Assembly: GCF_001456955.1 (NCBI RefSeq)
Contig: NZ_KQ758467.1
Span: forward strand, 62,001-126,000
From: Microbacterium enclense
Lineage (GTDB): Bacteria; Actinomycetota; Actinomycetes; Actinomycetales; Microbacteriaceae
Direction: 5' to 3'
Length of the DNA stretch: 64,000 nucleotides
Each line of letters starts with the position of its first letter. Positions within the stretch are counted from its first letter, which is position 1. The position numbers were made by a program, and so were the translations under genes. The notes below the pieces were generated by a model that made no database searches, had not been told where the DNA came from, and was given only the letters and a program-made list of their open reading frames with translations. This document shows positions 7,702 to 15,949 of the stretch, in pieces.

Positions 7702-8657
7702 GGATCCTGCTCATCAACCCCAACACCTCCCGGGCGATGACCGCGAAGATCGCGGACGCCGCCCGGGGGGTGGCGGGACCCGACGTGCTCATCGAAGCCG
7801 TGTGTCCCGCGAACGGCGCTGCGGCGATCGAGAGCCACACCGACGAGATCGCCGCGGCGGCCGCCGTGATCGAGGCGATCACGGCCGACCTCGCCAGCGC
7901 CGACCCCGCCGACGCCTACGTGATCGCGTGCTTCGGCGACCCCGGCCTCGACGCCGCGCGGGAGGTGGCCGAGGTCCCCGTGGTCGGCATCGCCGAGGCG
8001 GCGATGCACCTGGCCGCGGTGTCGGGCCGGCACTTCGGTGTCGTCACGACCCTCAGCCGCACCCTCGGCCGTGCTCACGACCTCGTCGCGCGGTACGGCA
8101 TGGAGCGCTCCTGCGTGTCGCTCGCGGCGACCGGCATCCCGGTGCTCGACCTCGAGGACACCGGTTCCGAGGCGGTCTCGCTGATCGAGCGGCACGGCGC
8201 CGAGGCCGCCGCGGGCGGCGCCGACGTCATCGTGCTCGGCTGCGCCGGCATGGCCGACCTCTGCACCGAGCTGACGGCGCGCATCGGTGTGCCGGTCGTC
8301 GACGGGGTCGCGGCGGCGGTGGGCATGGCATCCGGAATGGTGCGCATGGGCCTCGGCACGAGCAAGCGCGACGAGTACGCGAAGCCGCCGAGGGCATTCG
8401 TCGCGGGCCTCGGTGCTCCGGCCGTTGCCGGCGCGGGTGCGCCGGTGGCGGCGGGCGTGGCGGGTGCGGCGGGTGCGGCGGTGGCGGCGGGCGTGCCGGT
8501 CGCTTCGACTGAGGGGCTTGGGGCGGGATCGGCCATTCGGGGCGGGAAATTTCCGCCCCAGGGTGCGGATGTCGCCCCGAACCCCCACGTCACGGTCGTC
8601 GGCTCGGCGGCATCGACGCCTCCTCCCCAGGCGGCGGATGCCGCGGTGTTCGCGTGA
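7698..8657 (+). CDS. hpxA: Asp/Glu/hydantoin racemase family, probable allantoin racemase
   Basis: A 319-residue protein. Residues 1-240 are an Asp/Glu/hydantoin racemase: N-terminal RILLINPNTS, first active-site Cys in ACFGDPGLDAAR and second in VLGCAGMADL, the usual two-cysteine pair. Allantoin racemase (HpxA in Klebsiella) belongs to this family, and the position between an allantoin-type permease and allantoinase makes that the best call; hydantoin racemase is the alternative. The final 80 residues are a Gly/Ala-rich extension absent from normal family members (about 240 residues), part of which is a translated palindrome at 8536-8581. The GTG start overlaps the permease stop (GTGA). Confidence 0.8.
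   Translation: MRILLINPNTSRAMTAKIADAARGVAGPDVLIEAVCPANGAAAIESHTDEIAAAAAVIEAITADLASADPADAYVIACFGDPGLDAAREVAEVPVVGIAEAAMHLAAVSGRHFGVVTTLSRTLGRAHDLVARYGMERSCVSLAATGIPVLDLEDTGSEAVSLIERHGAEAAAGGADVIVLGCAGMADLCTELTARIGVPVVDGVAAAVGMASGMVRMGLGTSKRDEYAKPPRAFVAGLGAPAVAGAGAPVAAGVAGAAGAAVAAGVPVASTEGLGAGSAIRGGKFPPQGADVAPNPHVTVVGSAASTPPPQAADAAVFA
8536..8581. repeat. Nested palindrome within racemase 3' end
   Basis: Outer arms TTCGGGGC (8536-8543) and GCCCCGAA (8574-8581) enclose an inner near-palindrome GGCGGGAAATTTCCGCC. It is read through as residues about 279-294 of the racemase extension. Confidence 0.7.
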
Positions 8658-8676
8658 ATGTTGATGACGGTTACAT
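8658..8676. promoter_or_regulatory. Candidate purine-regulon operator, site 2
   Basis: ATGTT-GATGACGGT-TACAT, one arm mismatch, directly after the racemase stop and 24 bases before the allantoinase start. The core TGTTGATGACGGT is shared with the minus strand of site 4 at 25340. Confidence 0.5.
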
Positions 8677-8685
8677 TGGCGAAAC
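8670..8685 (+). promoter_or_regulatory. GlnR-like box
   Basis: GTTAC-ATTGGC-GAAAC, an exact gTnAC-N6-GAAAC match that overlaps operator site 2 upstream of allantoinase. The overlap would let nitrogen control and inducer control compete at one promoter. Confidence 0.4.
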
Positions 8686-8699
8686 GAGGGACGCATAGC

Positions 8700-10043
8700 G
8701 TGAACGACATGAGCACACGGATCGCCGCACGACGGGTCTACCTCGACGGTGCGTTCACCGCCGCCACGGTCGTGATCGGCGACGGGGTCATCTCCGCCGT
8801 CGAACCGTTCGACGCGACGGCCGACACCGTGCTGCCCGGCGACGCCGTGCTGCTGCCCGGACTCGTCGACTCGCACGTGCACCTCGACGAACCCGGCCGC
8901 ACCGAGTGGGAGGGCTTCGCCACGGGCACCGCCGCCGCGGCTGCCGGCGGCATCACCACGGTGGTCGACATGCCGCTGAACAGCTCACCCGTCACGACCT
9001 CCGTCGAAGCATTGGATGCCAAGCGCGCGGCCGCCGTGGGCAAGCTGGCGGTCGACGTGGCGTACTGGGGCGGCGCGGTCCCCGAGAATCTCGGGTCGCT
9101 CGGCGCGCTGGCCGCCGCGGGGGTCGTGGGTTTCAAATGCTTCCTGTCACCGAGCGGCATCGACGAGTTCGGGCACCTCGACGCGGACCAGCTCGAACGG
9201 TGCCTCGCCGAACTGGCGGAGTTCGACGGCCTGCTCATCGTGCACGCCGAAGACCCGGCGCACCTTCACGCCGACGGCGCTCTCGGCCCGCGCTACCGCG
9301 ACTTCGAGGCCAGCCGCCCACCGCTCAGCGAACGCGCGGCCATCCGCCGAGTGATCGACGCGGCCGGGCGCACCGGTGCCCGCGCGCACATCGTGCACGT
9401 CTCCGACGGCGGTGCGCTCGACGACGTGCGCGCCGCGAAGGCCGAGGGCGTGCGCCTCACCATCGAGACCTGCCCGCACTACCTCACCCTCGATGCCGAA
9501 GACGTGCCCGACGGTGCCGGCGCGTTCAAGTGCTGCCCGCCCATCCGCGGCGGGAACAACCGCGATCTGCTCTGGGCGGGTGTCGTCGACGGCACGATCG
9601 ATGCGATCGTGAGCGACCATTCCCCGGCCACCGTCGAGCTGAAGGGCAATCCCGACTTCGGCCTGGCCTGGGGCGGGATCGCGGGCCTGCAGACGGGGCT
9701 CTCGTCCGTTCACACGACCGCGCGCGAGCGGGGCCTGGCCTTCGAGACCCTTCTGCCGCTGTTCACGACGGGCCCGGCGCGCATCGCGGGCCTCGGCGGG
9801 CTCGGTGTCATCGAGCCCGGCGCTCCGGCTCACCTCGTCGCCTTCGCCCCCGATGAGACGTTCGTCGTGGATGCCGCGGCGCTCGAGTACCGCAACCCCG
9901 TCTCGCCGTGGCACGGCAAGACGCTCACCGGCGTGGTGCGCGAAACCTGGCTGCGGGGCGAGTCGACCTATCGTCGCGGTGCGCCCGTGACCGAGCGCGA
10001 GGGCCGAGAGATCCTGCGCGCACCCGCGGCGGTGCAGGCGTGA
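8700..10043 (+). CDS. allB: Allantoinase
   Basis: A 447-residue cyclic amidohydrolase that opens allantoin to allantoate. Metal and catalytic features: DSHVHLDEPG near the start, the carboxylated lysine in GFKCFLSPSG, His in IVHAED and HIVHVSD, and the catalytic Asp in VSDHSP. The segment YRNPVSPWHGKTLTG is typical of allantoinases rather than dihydropyrimidinases. GTG at 8700 follows GAGGGA at good distance; the ATG at 8709 is an alternative. It heads a run of four genes (to pucG at 14180) each joined by a 4-base stop/start overlap, so they should be made from one message. Confidence 0.9.
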   Translation: MNDMSTRIAARRVYLDGAFTAATVVIGDGVISAVEPFDATADTVLPGDAVLLPGLVDSHVHLDEPGRTEWEGFATGTAAAAAGGITTVVDMPLNSSPVTTSVEALDAKRAAAVGKLAVDVAYWGGAVPENLGSLGALAAAGVVGFKCFLSPSGIDEFGHLDADQLERCLAELAEFDGLLIVHAEDPAHLHADGALGPRYRDFEASRPPLSERAAIRRVIDAAGRTGARAHIVHVSDGGALDDVRAAKAEGVRLTIETCPHYLTLDAEDVPDGAGAFKCCPPIRGGNNRDLLWAGVVDGTIDAIVSDHSPATVELKGNPDFGLAWGGIAGLQTGLSSVHTTARERGLAFETLLPLFTTGPARIAGLGGLGVIEPGAPAHLVAFAPDETFVVDAAALEYRNPVSPWHGKTLTGVVRETWLRGESTYRRGAPVTEREGREILRAPAAVQA

Positions 10044-11368
10044 GCGCCGTGACGACGCCCGACCCCGGCGCCCAGCCCGCGGCACAGGTCGCTGAGCCTG
10101 TCCGGGAGCCCGGAACCCGAGTCGTCGCGGCGTCGGCGCAGGTCCCTGAGCCTGTCGAAGGGACCGGGACTCGCGTCTCGGGGGGTGGCTTCGACGGGCT
10201 CAGCCACCGTGGTTCGGTTGCAACCGAGGTCCCCGTCCCCATCCTGCAGCCCGGCGTCGGCCCGATCCCCGGCGGCCACTACCTCCGCGCCACGCCCGAG
10301 ACGGTCCTGTGGGGCCGCCTGCCCTGCGCCCACGACGCCGCAGTGCTCGAGATCCGCTCGGGCGAGAGCGTCACATTCGACACCGTGAGCCACGAGGGCA
10401 TCCTCGACGACCAGGGCAAAGACCCCGCCTCCTACTTCGCGAGCCACGGTGTGCCGCGCGACCAGGTGCTGGATGACGCCATCGAGATCGCGGCATCCGT
10501 TTCTCGAGACCCCTTCGCCGACGGTCCCCACGTGGTCGTCGGACCGGTGCACGTCGCCGGCGCCCGTCCGGGCGACCTGCTCAAGATCACGGTCGAGACG
10601 CTGGTTCCCCGCGTGCCGTACGGGGTCATCTCGAACCGCCATGGCAAGGGCGCACTCGTGGGCGAACTGCCGCGCGGCGAGCACAACGTCAGCGTGTTCG
10701 CCGCGGTCGCCGAGCGCGATGGCATCCTGCACGGCACCCTTCCGATCGTCGAGGGCGGCGAGCCGGTCGTGGCCTTCCCGCTGGCTCCGTTCCTCGGCAC
10801 GATGGGCGTCGCGGTCGCCGGCGGCGAACGCCCGCACTCCGTGCCCCCGGGAACCCACGGCGGCAACATCGACATCAACCTGCTCGTCGAGGGCACGACG
10901 CTCTTCCTGCCCGTGCAGGTCGAGGGGGCGCTCGCGTACGTCGGCGATCCGCACTTCGCCCAGGGCGACGGCGAGGTCGCGCTCACCGCTCTCGAGGCGT
11001 CGCTGCGGGCCACGCTCCGCTTCGAGGTGATCCCCGCGGATGCCGCGCGCGCGGCGTTCGGCGAGGTCACCGGACCGCTGGTGCGCACCCCCGACTACCT
11101 CGTGCCCACCGGAATGGACCCCGACCTCGACGCCGCGATGCGCGCCTGCGTGCGTTCATCGCTCGCGCTGCTGCATGGCCGCTGGGGTGTCGACGAGCAC
11201 CTCGGGTACGCCTACCTGAGCGCCGCGACCGACTTCGACATCTCGCAGGTCGTCGACATCGTCTCGGGCGTGCACGCGCGCATCCGCGAGGCCGATTTCG
11301 CGGCCGTGCCGTCGATGGAGCCGCGGGCGCTGGCATCCACCCCGTCGGCCGAGGGAGACGTCGAGTGA
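10040..11368 (+). CDS. fmdA: Acetamidase/formamidase family protein
   Basis: A 442-residue protein whose residues about 65-442 match the FmdA/AmdA family, which hydrolyses formamide or short amides to acid and ammonia (segments RPGDLLKITVETL, PPGTHGGNIDINLL, DPHFAQGDGEVA). In this operon it probably recovers nitrogen from a small amide made during allantoin breakdown. The first 60 residues are foreign to the family: residues about 16-57 are translated family A palindromes (VPEPVEGT, FDGLS). The GTG start at 10040 overlaps allB (GTGA); a shorter protein starting after the palindromes would have no obvious ATG, so I keep the long form. Confidence 0.8.
   Translation: MSAVTTPDPGAQPAAQVAEPVREPGTRVVAASAQVPEPVEGTGTRVSGGGFDGLSHRGSVATEVPVPILQPGVGPIPGGHYLRATPETVLWGRLPCAHDAAVLEIRSGESVTFDTVSHEGILDDQGKDPASYFASHGVPRDQVLDDAIEIAASVSRDPFADGPHVVVGPVHVAGARPGDLLKITVETLVPRVPYGVISNRHGKGALVGELPRGEHNVSVFAAVAERDGILHGTLPIVEGGEPVVAFPLAPFLGTMGVAVAGGERPHSVPPGTHGGNIDINLLVEGTTLFLPVQVEGALAYVGDPHFAQGDGEVALTALEASLRATLRFEVIPADAARAAFGEVTGPLVRTPDYLVPTGMDPDLDAAMRACVRSSLALLHGRWGVDEHLGYAYLSAATDFDISQVVDIVSGVHARIREADFAAVPSMEPRALASTPSAEGDVE
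10087..10208. repeat. Palindromic repeat family A within fmdA
   Basis: Three copies in the coding region: a decayed one at 10087-10110, a perfect one at 10141-10165 in opposite orientation to the 1.6 kb copies, and one at 10184-10208 whose arms are GGTGGCT/AGCCACC instead of GGTCCCT/AGGGACC. The arm change is compensated on both sides. Confidence 0.85.
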
Positions 11369-12948
11369 GCACCATCCCCACCGACCTGCGCGAGGCGTTC
11401 GAGGCCTACGAGCGCGCGATCGTCGCGAACGACCTCGACGCGCTCGACGCGTTCTTCGCGCCCGGACCCGACACGCTCCGCGGTGACACCGCCGGGCTTC
11501 TCGTCGGCCACGACGCCATCAGCGGGTTCCGCTCGCTGCGCGGCGGCGTCGCCCCGCGCGTGATCGCCGACATCCACTACCGGCCGCTCGGGCCCGACAC
11601 CGCCCTGCTCATGTCGGTCTCGCAGTTCCGCGGCGGTGGGCGCGGTCTGCAGACGCAGGTGTGGCAGCAGATCGACGGGCAGTGGCTCATCACCGCCGCC
11701 CACGTGACCCCGCGCACGCCGCCGCTCGATCGCACGATCTGGCGCAGCGTCGGCGACCCCTTCCTGCAGGGCGCGTGGGAGGGTCCGCTCGAGGGCCTCA
11801 CCGTCGCCGTCAAAGACCTCTTCGCCATCGCCGGCTTCCGCATCGGCGCGGGCAACCCGACCTACCTCGAGGAGGCCCGGCCCGAGAAGGCCACCGCCCC
11901 GGCGGTCGCCGACCTGCTGCGCGCCGGTGCGTCGCTGCGCGGCATCGCCCGCACCGACGAGTTCGCCTATTCCATCGCCGGCGACAACGCCCACTACGGC
12001 ACTCCGCCCAACGGCGCGGTCGTCGGAGCCCTTCCCGGCGGATCGTCGAGCGGACCGGCATCCGCCGTCGCGCTCGGCCACGCCGACATCGGACTCGCGA
12101 CCGACACGGCGGGGTCCATCCGCGTGCCCGCGTCGTACCAGGGCCTGTGGGGGCTGCGCACGACCCACGACCTGGTGCCGCGCCAGGGCATGCTGCCGCT
12201 CGCGCAGTCGTTCGACACGATCGGCTGGCTCACCCGCGACGGCGAGACGCTGCAGCGGGTCGCCGAGTGGTGCCTCAGCTACGACGGCTCCGCCTCGACC
12301 GAGAACGTCTACGGCGCGTCCGGCGACGACCTGCCGTGGCGCTTCCTCGTGCCCGACGAGATCCTCGACTGCGCCGATGCCGCCACCCGCGACGCGTTCT
12401 CGAAGCTGCTGGCCGGGCTCGCGGCATCCGATGACCCGCCGTCGTTCCGGGCTGTGCACACGGGTGACCTGGATGCCGGGTTCACGGCGTTCCGCACGGT
12501 GCAGGGCGCGGAGGCCTGGCGCAACGACGGCGAGTGGATGCGCGCGCACCCCGGGGTCGTGGGCCCAGGGGTCGCCGAACGCTTCCGCGCCGCCGCGCAG
12601 ATCACCGCAGCCGACGAACTCGCCGCCCGGGAAGCACTCGACCCCATCGCCGCGCACCTCGCCGACCTCGTCGACGGTGCCGTGATGATCTTCCCCACCG
12701 TGCCCGGACCCGCGCCGCAGCGCACCGCCGACGTCGACGCCGTCCGCGCGGCGACCCTGCGCATGACCGCGCCCGCCGCCATCGCGGGGCTGCCCTCCCT
12801 CTCGGTGCCCCTGCTCACGGTCGACGGTGCCCCCGTCGGCGTCTGCCTCGTCTCTCGCGCGGGAACCGACATCGCCCTCGTGCGCCTCGCCCGCCGTCTC
12901 GCCGCCCTCGTGGCATCCGCCCGCTCTCGCACCATGGAGACCCCGTGA
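11365..12948 (+). CDS. HpxZ/AtzH-like domain fused to AtzE-like amidase
   Basis: A 527-residue fusion. Residues 1-120 resemble the DUF3225 family (AtzH, HpxZ), an NTF2-like fold seen beside amidases of ring-cleavage pathways. Residues 130-520 are an amidase-signature enzyme with Lys150 (VAVKDLF), GGSSSG at 225-230 and the nucleophile Ser251 in TAGSIRVPA. In Klebsiella the separate hpxX, hpxY and hpxZ genes follow a similar order in oxalurate/oxamate breakdown; here two roles are one chain. Likely job: hydrolysis of oxalurate or a related amide produced by PucG. The GTG start overlaps fmdA by 4 bases, and the stop overlaps pucG. Substrate is inferred. Confidence 0.75.
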   Translation: MSTIPTDLREAFEAYERAIVANDLDALDAFFAPGPDTLRGDTAGLLVGHDAISGFRSLRGGVAPRVIADIHYRPLGPDTALLMSVSQFRGGGRGLQTQVWQQIDGQWLITAAHVTPRTPPLDRTIWRSVGDPFLQGAWEGPLEGLTVAVKDLFAIAGFRIGAGNPTYLEEARPEKATAPAVADLLRAGASLRGIARTDEFAYSIAGDNAHYGTPPNGAVVGALPGGSSSGPASAVALGHADIGLATDTAGSIRVPASYQGLWGLRTTHDLVPRQGMLPLAQSFDTIGWLTRDGETLQRVAEWCLSYDGSASTENVYGASGDDLPWRFLVPDEILDCADAATRDAFSKLLAGLAASDDPPSFRAVHTGDLDAGFTAFRTVQGAEAWRNDGEWMRAHPGVVGPGVAERFRAAAQITAADELAAREALDPIAAHLADLVDGAVMIFPTVPGPAPQRTADVDAVRAATLRMTAPAAIAGLPSLSVPLLTVDGAPVGVCLVSRAGTDIALVRLARRLAALVASARSRTMETP

Positions 12949-14180
12949 CCCTGCCCCTCCCCGGCCCGATCGACCCGCCCGCCCGCCTGCTGATGGGCCC
13001 CGGCCCCATTTCGGCGTACCCCAGCGTGCTCCGCGCGATGGGGGCGCCGCTCGTCGGCCAGTACGACCCGTTCATGACGGCCACCATGAACGAGACGCAG
13101 GAGCTGTACCGGCGGGTGTGGGCGACCGAAAACGACGCCACCCTGCTCATCGACGGCACCTCACGCGCCGGCATCGAGGCCGCGATGCTGTCGCTGATCC
13201 GCCCCGGTGACCGCGTGCTCGTGCCGGTGTTCGGACGCTTCGGACACCTGCTCGCCGAGATCGCCGAGCGCGCGCTCGCCGAGGTGCACACGATGGAGGT
13301 GCCGTGGGGGCAGGTGTTCCCGGTGTCGGCGATCCGCGAGGCCGTCGAGCGGGTGAAGCCGCACCTCGTCGCCTGCGTGCAGGGCGATACGTCGACGACC
13401 ATGCTGCAGCCGCTCGACGAGATCGGCGAGATCTGCCGCGCGCACGGCGCCCTCTTCTACACGGATGCCACGGCCTCGCTCGGCGGCAACCCGTTCGAGA
13501 TGGACGCCTGGGGACTGGATGCCGCCACCGCGGGCCTGCAGAAGTGCCTCGGCGGGCCGTCGGGCTCGGCGCCGATCAGCCTGTCGGAGCGCGCGGTCGA
13601 GGTGGTGCGTTCGCGAGCCCGCGTGGAGGCCGGCATCCGCGAGGACGGCGACGCCGTGGCATCCGATTTCATCCGCTCGAACTACTTCGACCTCGCGATG
13701 ATCCTCGACTACTGGGGGCCGCGGCGCCTGAACCACCACACCGAGGCGACGACCATGCTGTACGGCGCCCGCGAGTGCGCGCGGGTGCTGCTGCTCGAGG
13801 GCCGGGATGCCGTGATCGCGCGCCATCAGCTGCACGGCGACGCGATGCTCGCGGGCGTGCAGGGCCTCGGGCTCACCGTCTTCGGCGACGTGGCGCACAA
13901 GATGACGAACGTCGTCGCGGTCGAGATCCCCGAGGGCGTGACCGGCGACGCGGTGCGCGCCGAACTGCTGAGCGACTTCGGCATCGAGATCGGCACGTCG
14001 TTCGGACCGCTGCACGGCCGGGTCTGGCGCATCGGCACGATGGGCTACAACGCCCGCACCGACGCCGTGCTCACCACGCTCGCCGCCCTCGAGGCGGTGC
14101 TGCGCCGACACGGCGCGTCGGTGCCGGCCGGCGGCGGTGTCGAGGCGGCGCAGGGCGTGTACGCGGCGGCGCGGTCGTGA
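12945..14180 (+). CDS. pucG: (S)-ureidoglycine-glyoxylate aminotransferase
   Basis: A 411-residue class V PLP aminotransferase. It moves the amino group of ureidoglycine to glyoxylate, giving oxalurate and glycine. Seen: N-terminal LLMGPGPISAYPSVL, the TDATASLGGN segment with the PLP-contacting Asp, the PLP lysine in GLQKCLGGPSGSAP, and a C-terminal GVWRIG-like HGRVWRIGTMGYNAR. These match PucG of Bacillus more than serine-glyoxylate aminotransferases, and the operon agrees. GTG start overlaps the amidase stop by 4 bases. Its product oxalurate gives the preceding amidase fusion a plausible substrate. Confidence 0.88.
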   Translation: MTLPLPGPIDPPARLLMGPGPISAYPSVLRAMGAPLVGQYDPFMTATMNETQELYRRVWATENDATLLIDGTSRAGIEAAMLSLIRPGDRVLVPVFGRFGHLLAEIAERALAEVHTMEVPWGQVFPVSAIREAVERVKPHLVACVQGDTSTTMLQPLDEIGEICRAHGALFYTDATASLGGNPFEMDAWGLDAATAGLQKCLGGPSGSAPISLSERAVEVVRSRARVEAGIREDGDAVASDFIRSNYFDLAMILDYWGPRRLNHHTEATTMLYGARECARVLLLEGRDAVIARHQLHGDAMLAGVQGLGLTVFGDVAHKMTNVVAVEIPEGVTGDAVRAELLSDFGIEIGTSFGPLHGRVWRIGTMGYNARTDAVLTTLAALEAVLRRHGASVPAGGGVEAAQGVYAAARS

Positions 14181-14283
14181 TGCTCTCCGCCGCCCCTGCG
14201 CTCGCTTCCGCCGGGCTCCCTGGCGCTGCGCTCCTCGCGGCCGCTGCCCCTGACGACGCTGCCCTCGCCGCCCTTGCCTCCGC

Positions 14284-14508
14284 TGACTTGCGCCTCGTGC
14301 TCGCCCGGCGCCCGTCGCGGCGGGCAGACGCCGCAAGTCATCGTGCTCGTGCGGAGGTCGTTTCCGGTGACTTGCGCCTCGTGCTCGCCCGGCACCCGTC
14401 GCGGCGGGCAGACGCCGCAGGTCATCGTGCTCGTGCGGAGGTCGTTTCCGGTGACTTGCGTCTCGTGCTCGCCTCGCGCCCGTCGCGGCGGGCATACGCC
14501 GCAAGTCA
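14284..14508. repeat. Palindromic repeat family D, three 84-base units
   Basis: Units begin at 14284, 14368 and 14452. Each starts TGACTTGCG and ends CGCAAGTCA (CGCAGGTCA in unit 2), with TGCTCGCC and GTCGCGGCGGGCA inside. They occupy most of the 403-base gap between pucG and allC; nothing else is recognisable there. The family recurs at 53943-54215. Confidence 0.85.
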
Positions 14509-14583
14509 CCGGCGACGTGCGGGGACGCCGCAGCGCCCGCACGTTACGCGAGACGCCGGCGAGCGAGCGATCGAGCGGCGCGC

Positions 14584-15867
14584 ATGACCACCGCCACCCG
14601 TCTGCAGGTCGCGCCCGAGCGCATCGCGTCGGCCGCCCGCCGCGTCATGGGTCGCTGCGAGGAGCTGGCGCGCGTCACGGCGAGCCCCGGCAGCATCACG
14701 CGCGTGTACCTCTCGCCCGAGCATGCGCGTGTGAACCGCCTCGCCGCCGAGTGGATGCGCGAGCTCGGCATGACCACTCGTCAGGATGCCGCGGGCAACC
14801 AGGTCGGACGCCTCGCCCCGGCCGGAGTCCCCGACGCCCCCGCCCTGCTCCTGGGCTCGCACCTCGACACGGTCCCCGACGCCGGGCGCTTCGACGGCAT
14901 CGTCGGCGTGCTCATGGCGCTCGAGGTCGTGCGGCTCGTCCGTCGCGTCGACGACGAGGGCGCGGCATCCAGTCCTTTCCCGTTCGCGCTCGAGGTGATC
15001 GCCTTCAGCGACGAAGAGGGCACGCGGTTCGGCAAGGCGCTGCTCGGTTCCTCGGCCGTCGCCGGGGAGTGGGACGAGTCGTGGTGGGACCTGACGGATG
15101 CCGACGGCTACACGTTGCGCGAGGCGTTCCGCGAGTTCGGCCTCGACCCCGGCCGCATCGGCGAAGCGGCGCGGCGTCCCGAGCAGCTCGTCGGTTATCT
15201 CGAGGCGCACATCGAGCAGGGCCCCGAGCTGCACCGCAGCGGGCAGGCGCTCGCCGCGGTGTCGTCGATCGCGTCGGCGCGGCGCTTCCAGCTCGTCGTC
15301 GAGGGCGAGGCCCGTCACGCCGGCGGCACGCCCTACGACATGCGGCGCGACGCCCTGCTCGGCGCGAGCGAGGCCGCGCTCGCCGTCGAGCGGATCTGCC
15401 GCGGCGAGCACCACATCATCGGCACGGTCGGGCAGCTCGAGGCGTTCCCGGGCGCGGTGAACGTCGTGCCCGGCGAGGCGCACTTCTCGCTCGACCTGCG
15501 CGGCGAGTTCGACACCACCCGCGACCACACGTGGGACGAGATCTCGCACGAACTGGACGCCATCATGGGCCGGCGCGGACTGCGCTGGACGGCCCGCGAG
15601 GTGCACAGTGCCCCGGCCGTCTTCTGCGCGCCGCTGCTGCAAGACGTCGTGCGCGCGGGCATCGGCGGCGACGCCCCCACGCTCTTCAGCCGCGCCGGCC
15701 ACGACGCCATGTCGATCGGCGCGATCACCGAGGTCGGCATGCTGTTCCTGCGCAACCCCGACGGCATCAGCCACCACCCCGACGAGGCCGTCACCACCGC
15801 CGACGTCGCGGCGGGCCTTCGCGCCTTCGCCGAGGCGGTGCTGCACCTGGGCGCGGAGCCCCGCTGA
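14584..15867 (+). CDS. allC: Allantoate amidohydrolase
   Basis: A 427-residue M20-family metal-dependent amidase that converts allantoate to ureidoglycine, ammonia and CO2. Metal ligands and signature blocks are GSHLDTVPDAGRFDG (first His and bridging Asp), FSDEEGTRFG (the Glu pair), LEAHIEQGPEL and the late AGHDAM. Glu-Gln in HIEQGP marks the carbamoylase/allantoate group. ATG at 14584 begins MTTATRLQ; no strong ribosome site is visible (gagcggcgcgc). It follows the family D repeats after pucG and completes the supply of ureidoglycine for PucG. Confidence 0.9.
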   Translation: MTTATRLQVAPERIASAARRVMGRCEELARVTASPGSITRVYLSPEHARVNRLAAEWMRELGMTTRQDAAGNQVGRLAPAGVPDAPALLLGSHLDTVPDAGRFDGIVGVLMALEVVRLVRRVDDEGAASSPFPFALEVIAFSDEEGTRFGKALLGSSAVAGEWDESWWDLTDADGYTLREAFREFGLDPGRIGEAARRPEQLVGYLEAHIEQGPELHRSGQALAAVSSIASARRFQLVVEGEARHAGGTPYDMRRDALLGASEAALAVERICRGEHHIIGTVGQLEAFPGAVNVVPGEAHFSLDLRGEFDTTRDHTWDEISHELDAIMGRRGLRWTAREVHSAPAVFCAPLLQDVVRAGIGGDAPTLFSRAGHDAMSIGAITEVGMLFLRNPDGISHHPDEAVTTADVAAGLRAFAEAVLHLGAEPR

Positions 15868-15949
15868 TCCCGGGGCGGCGCACCAGCGAGGGCCACCGAC
15901 CACGGACTGGACCTCGCCGCTCCCGCCCCCGCTCGAAGAGGATGGCTTC

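Noticed and set aside
14284..14508. Possible CRISPR array
   Set aside because: Units are contiguous tandem copies with internal palindromes, without unique spacers, and no cas genes are nearby.
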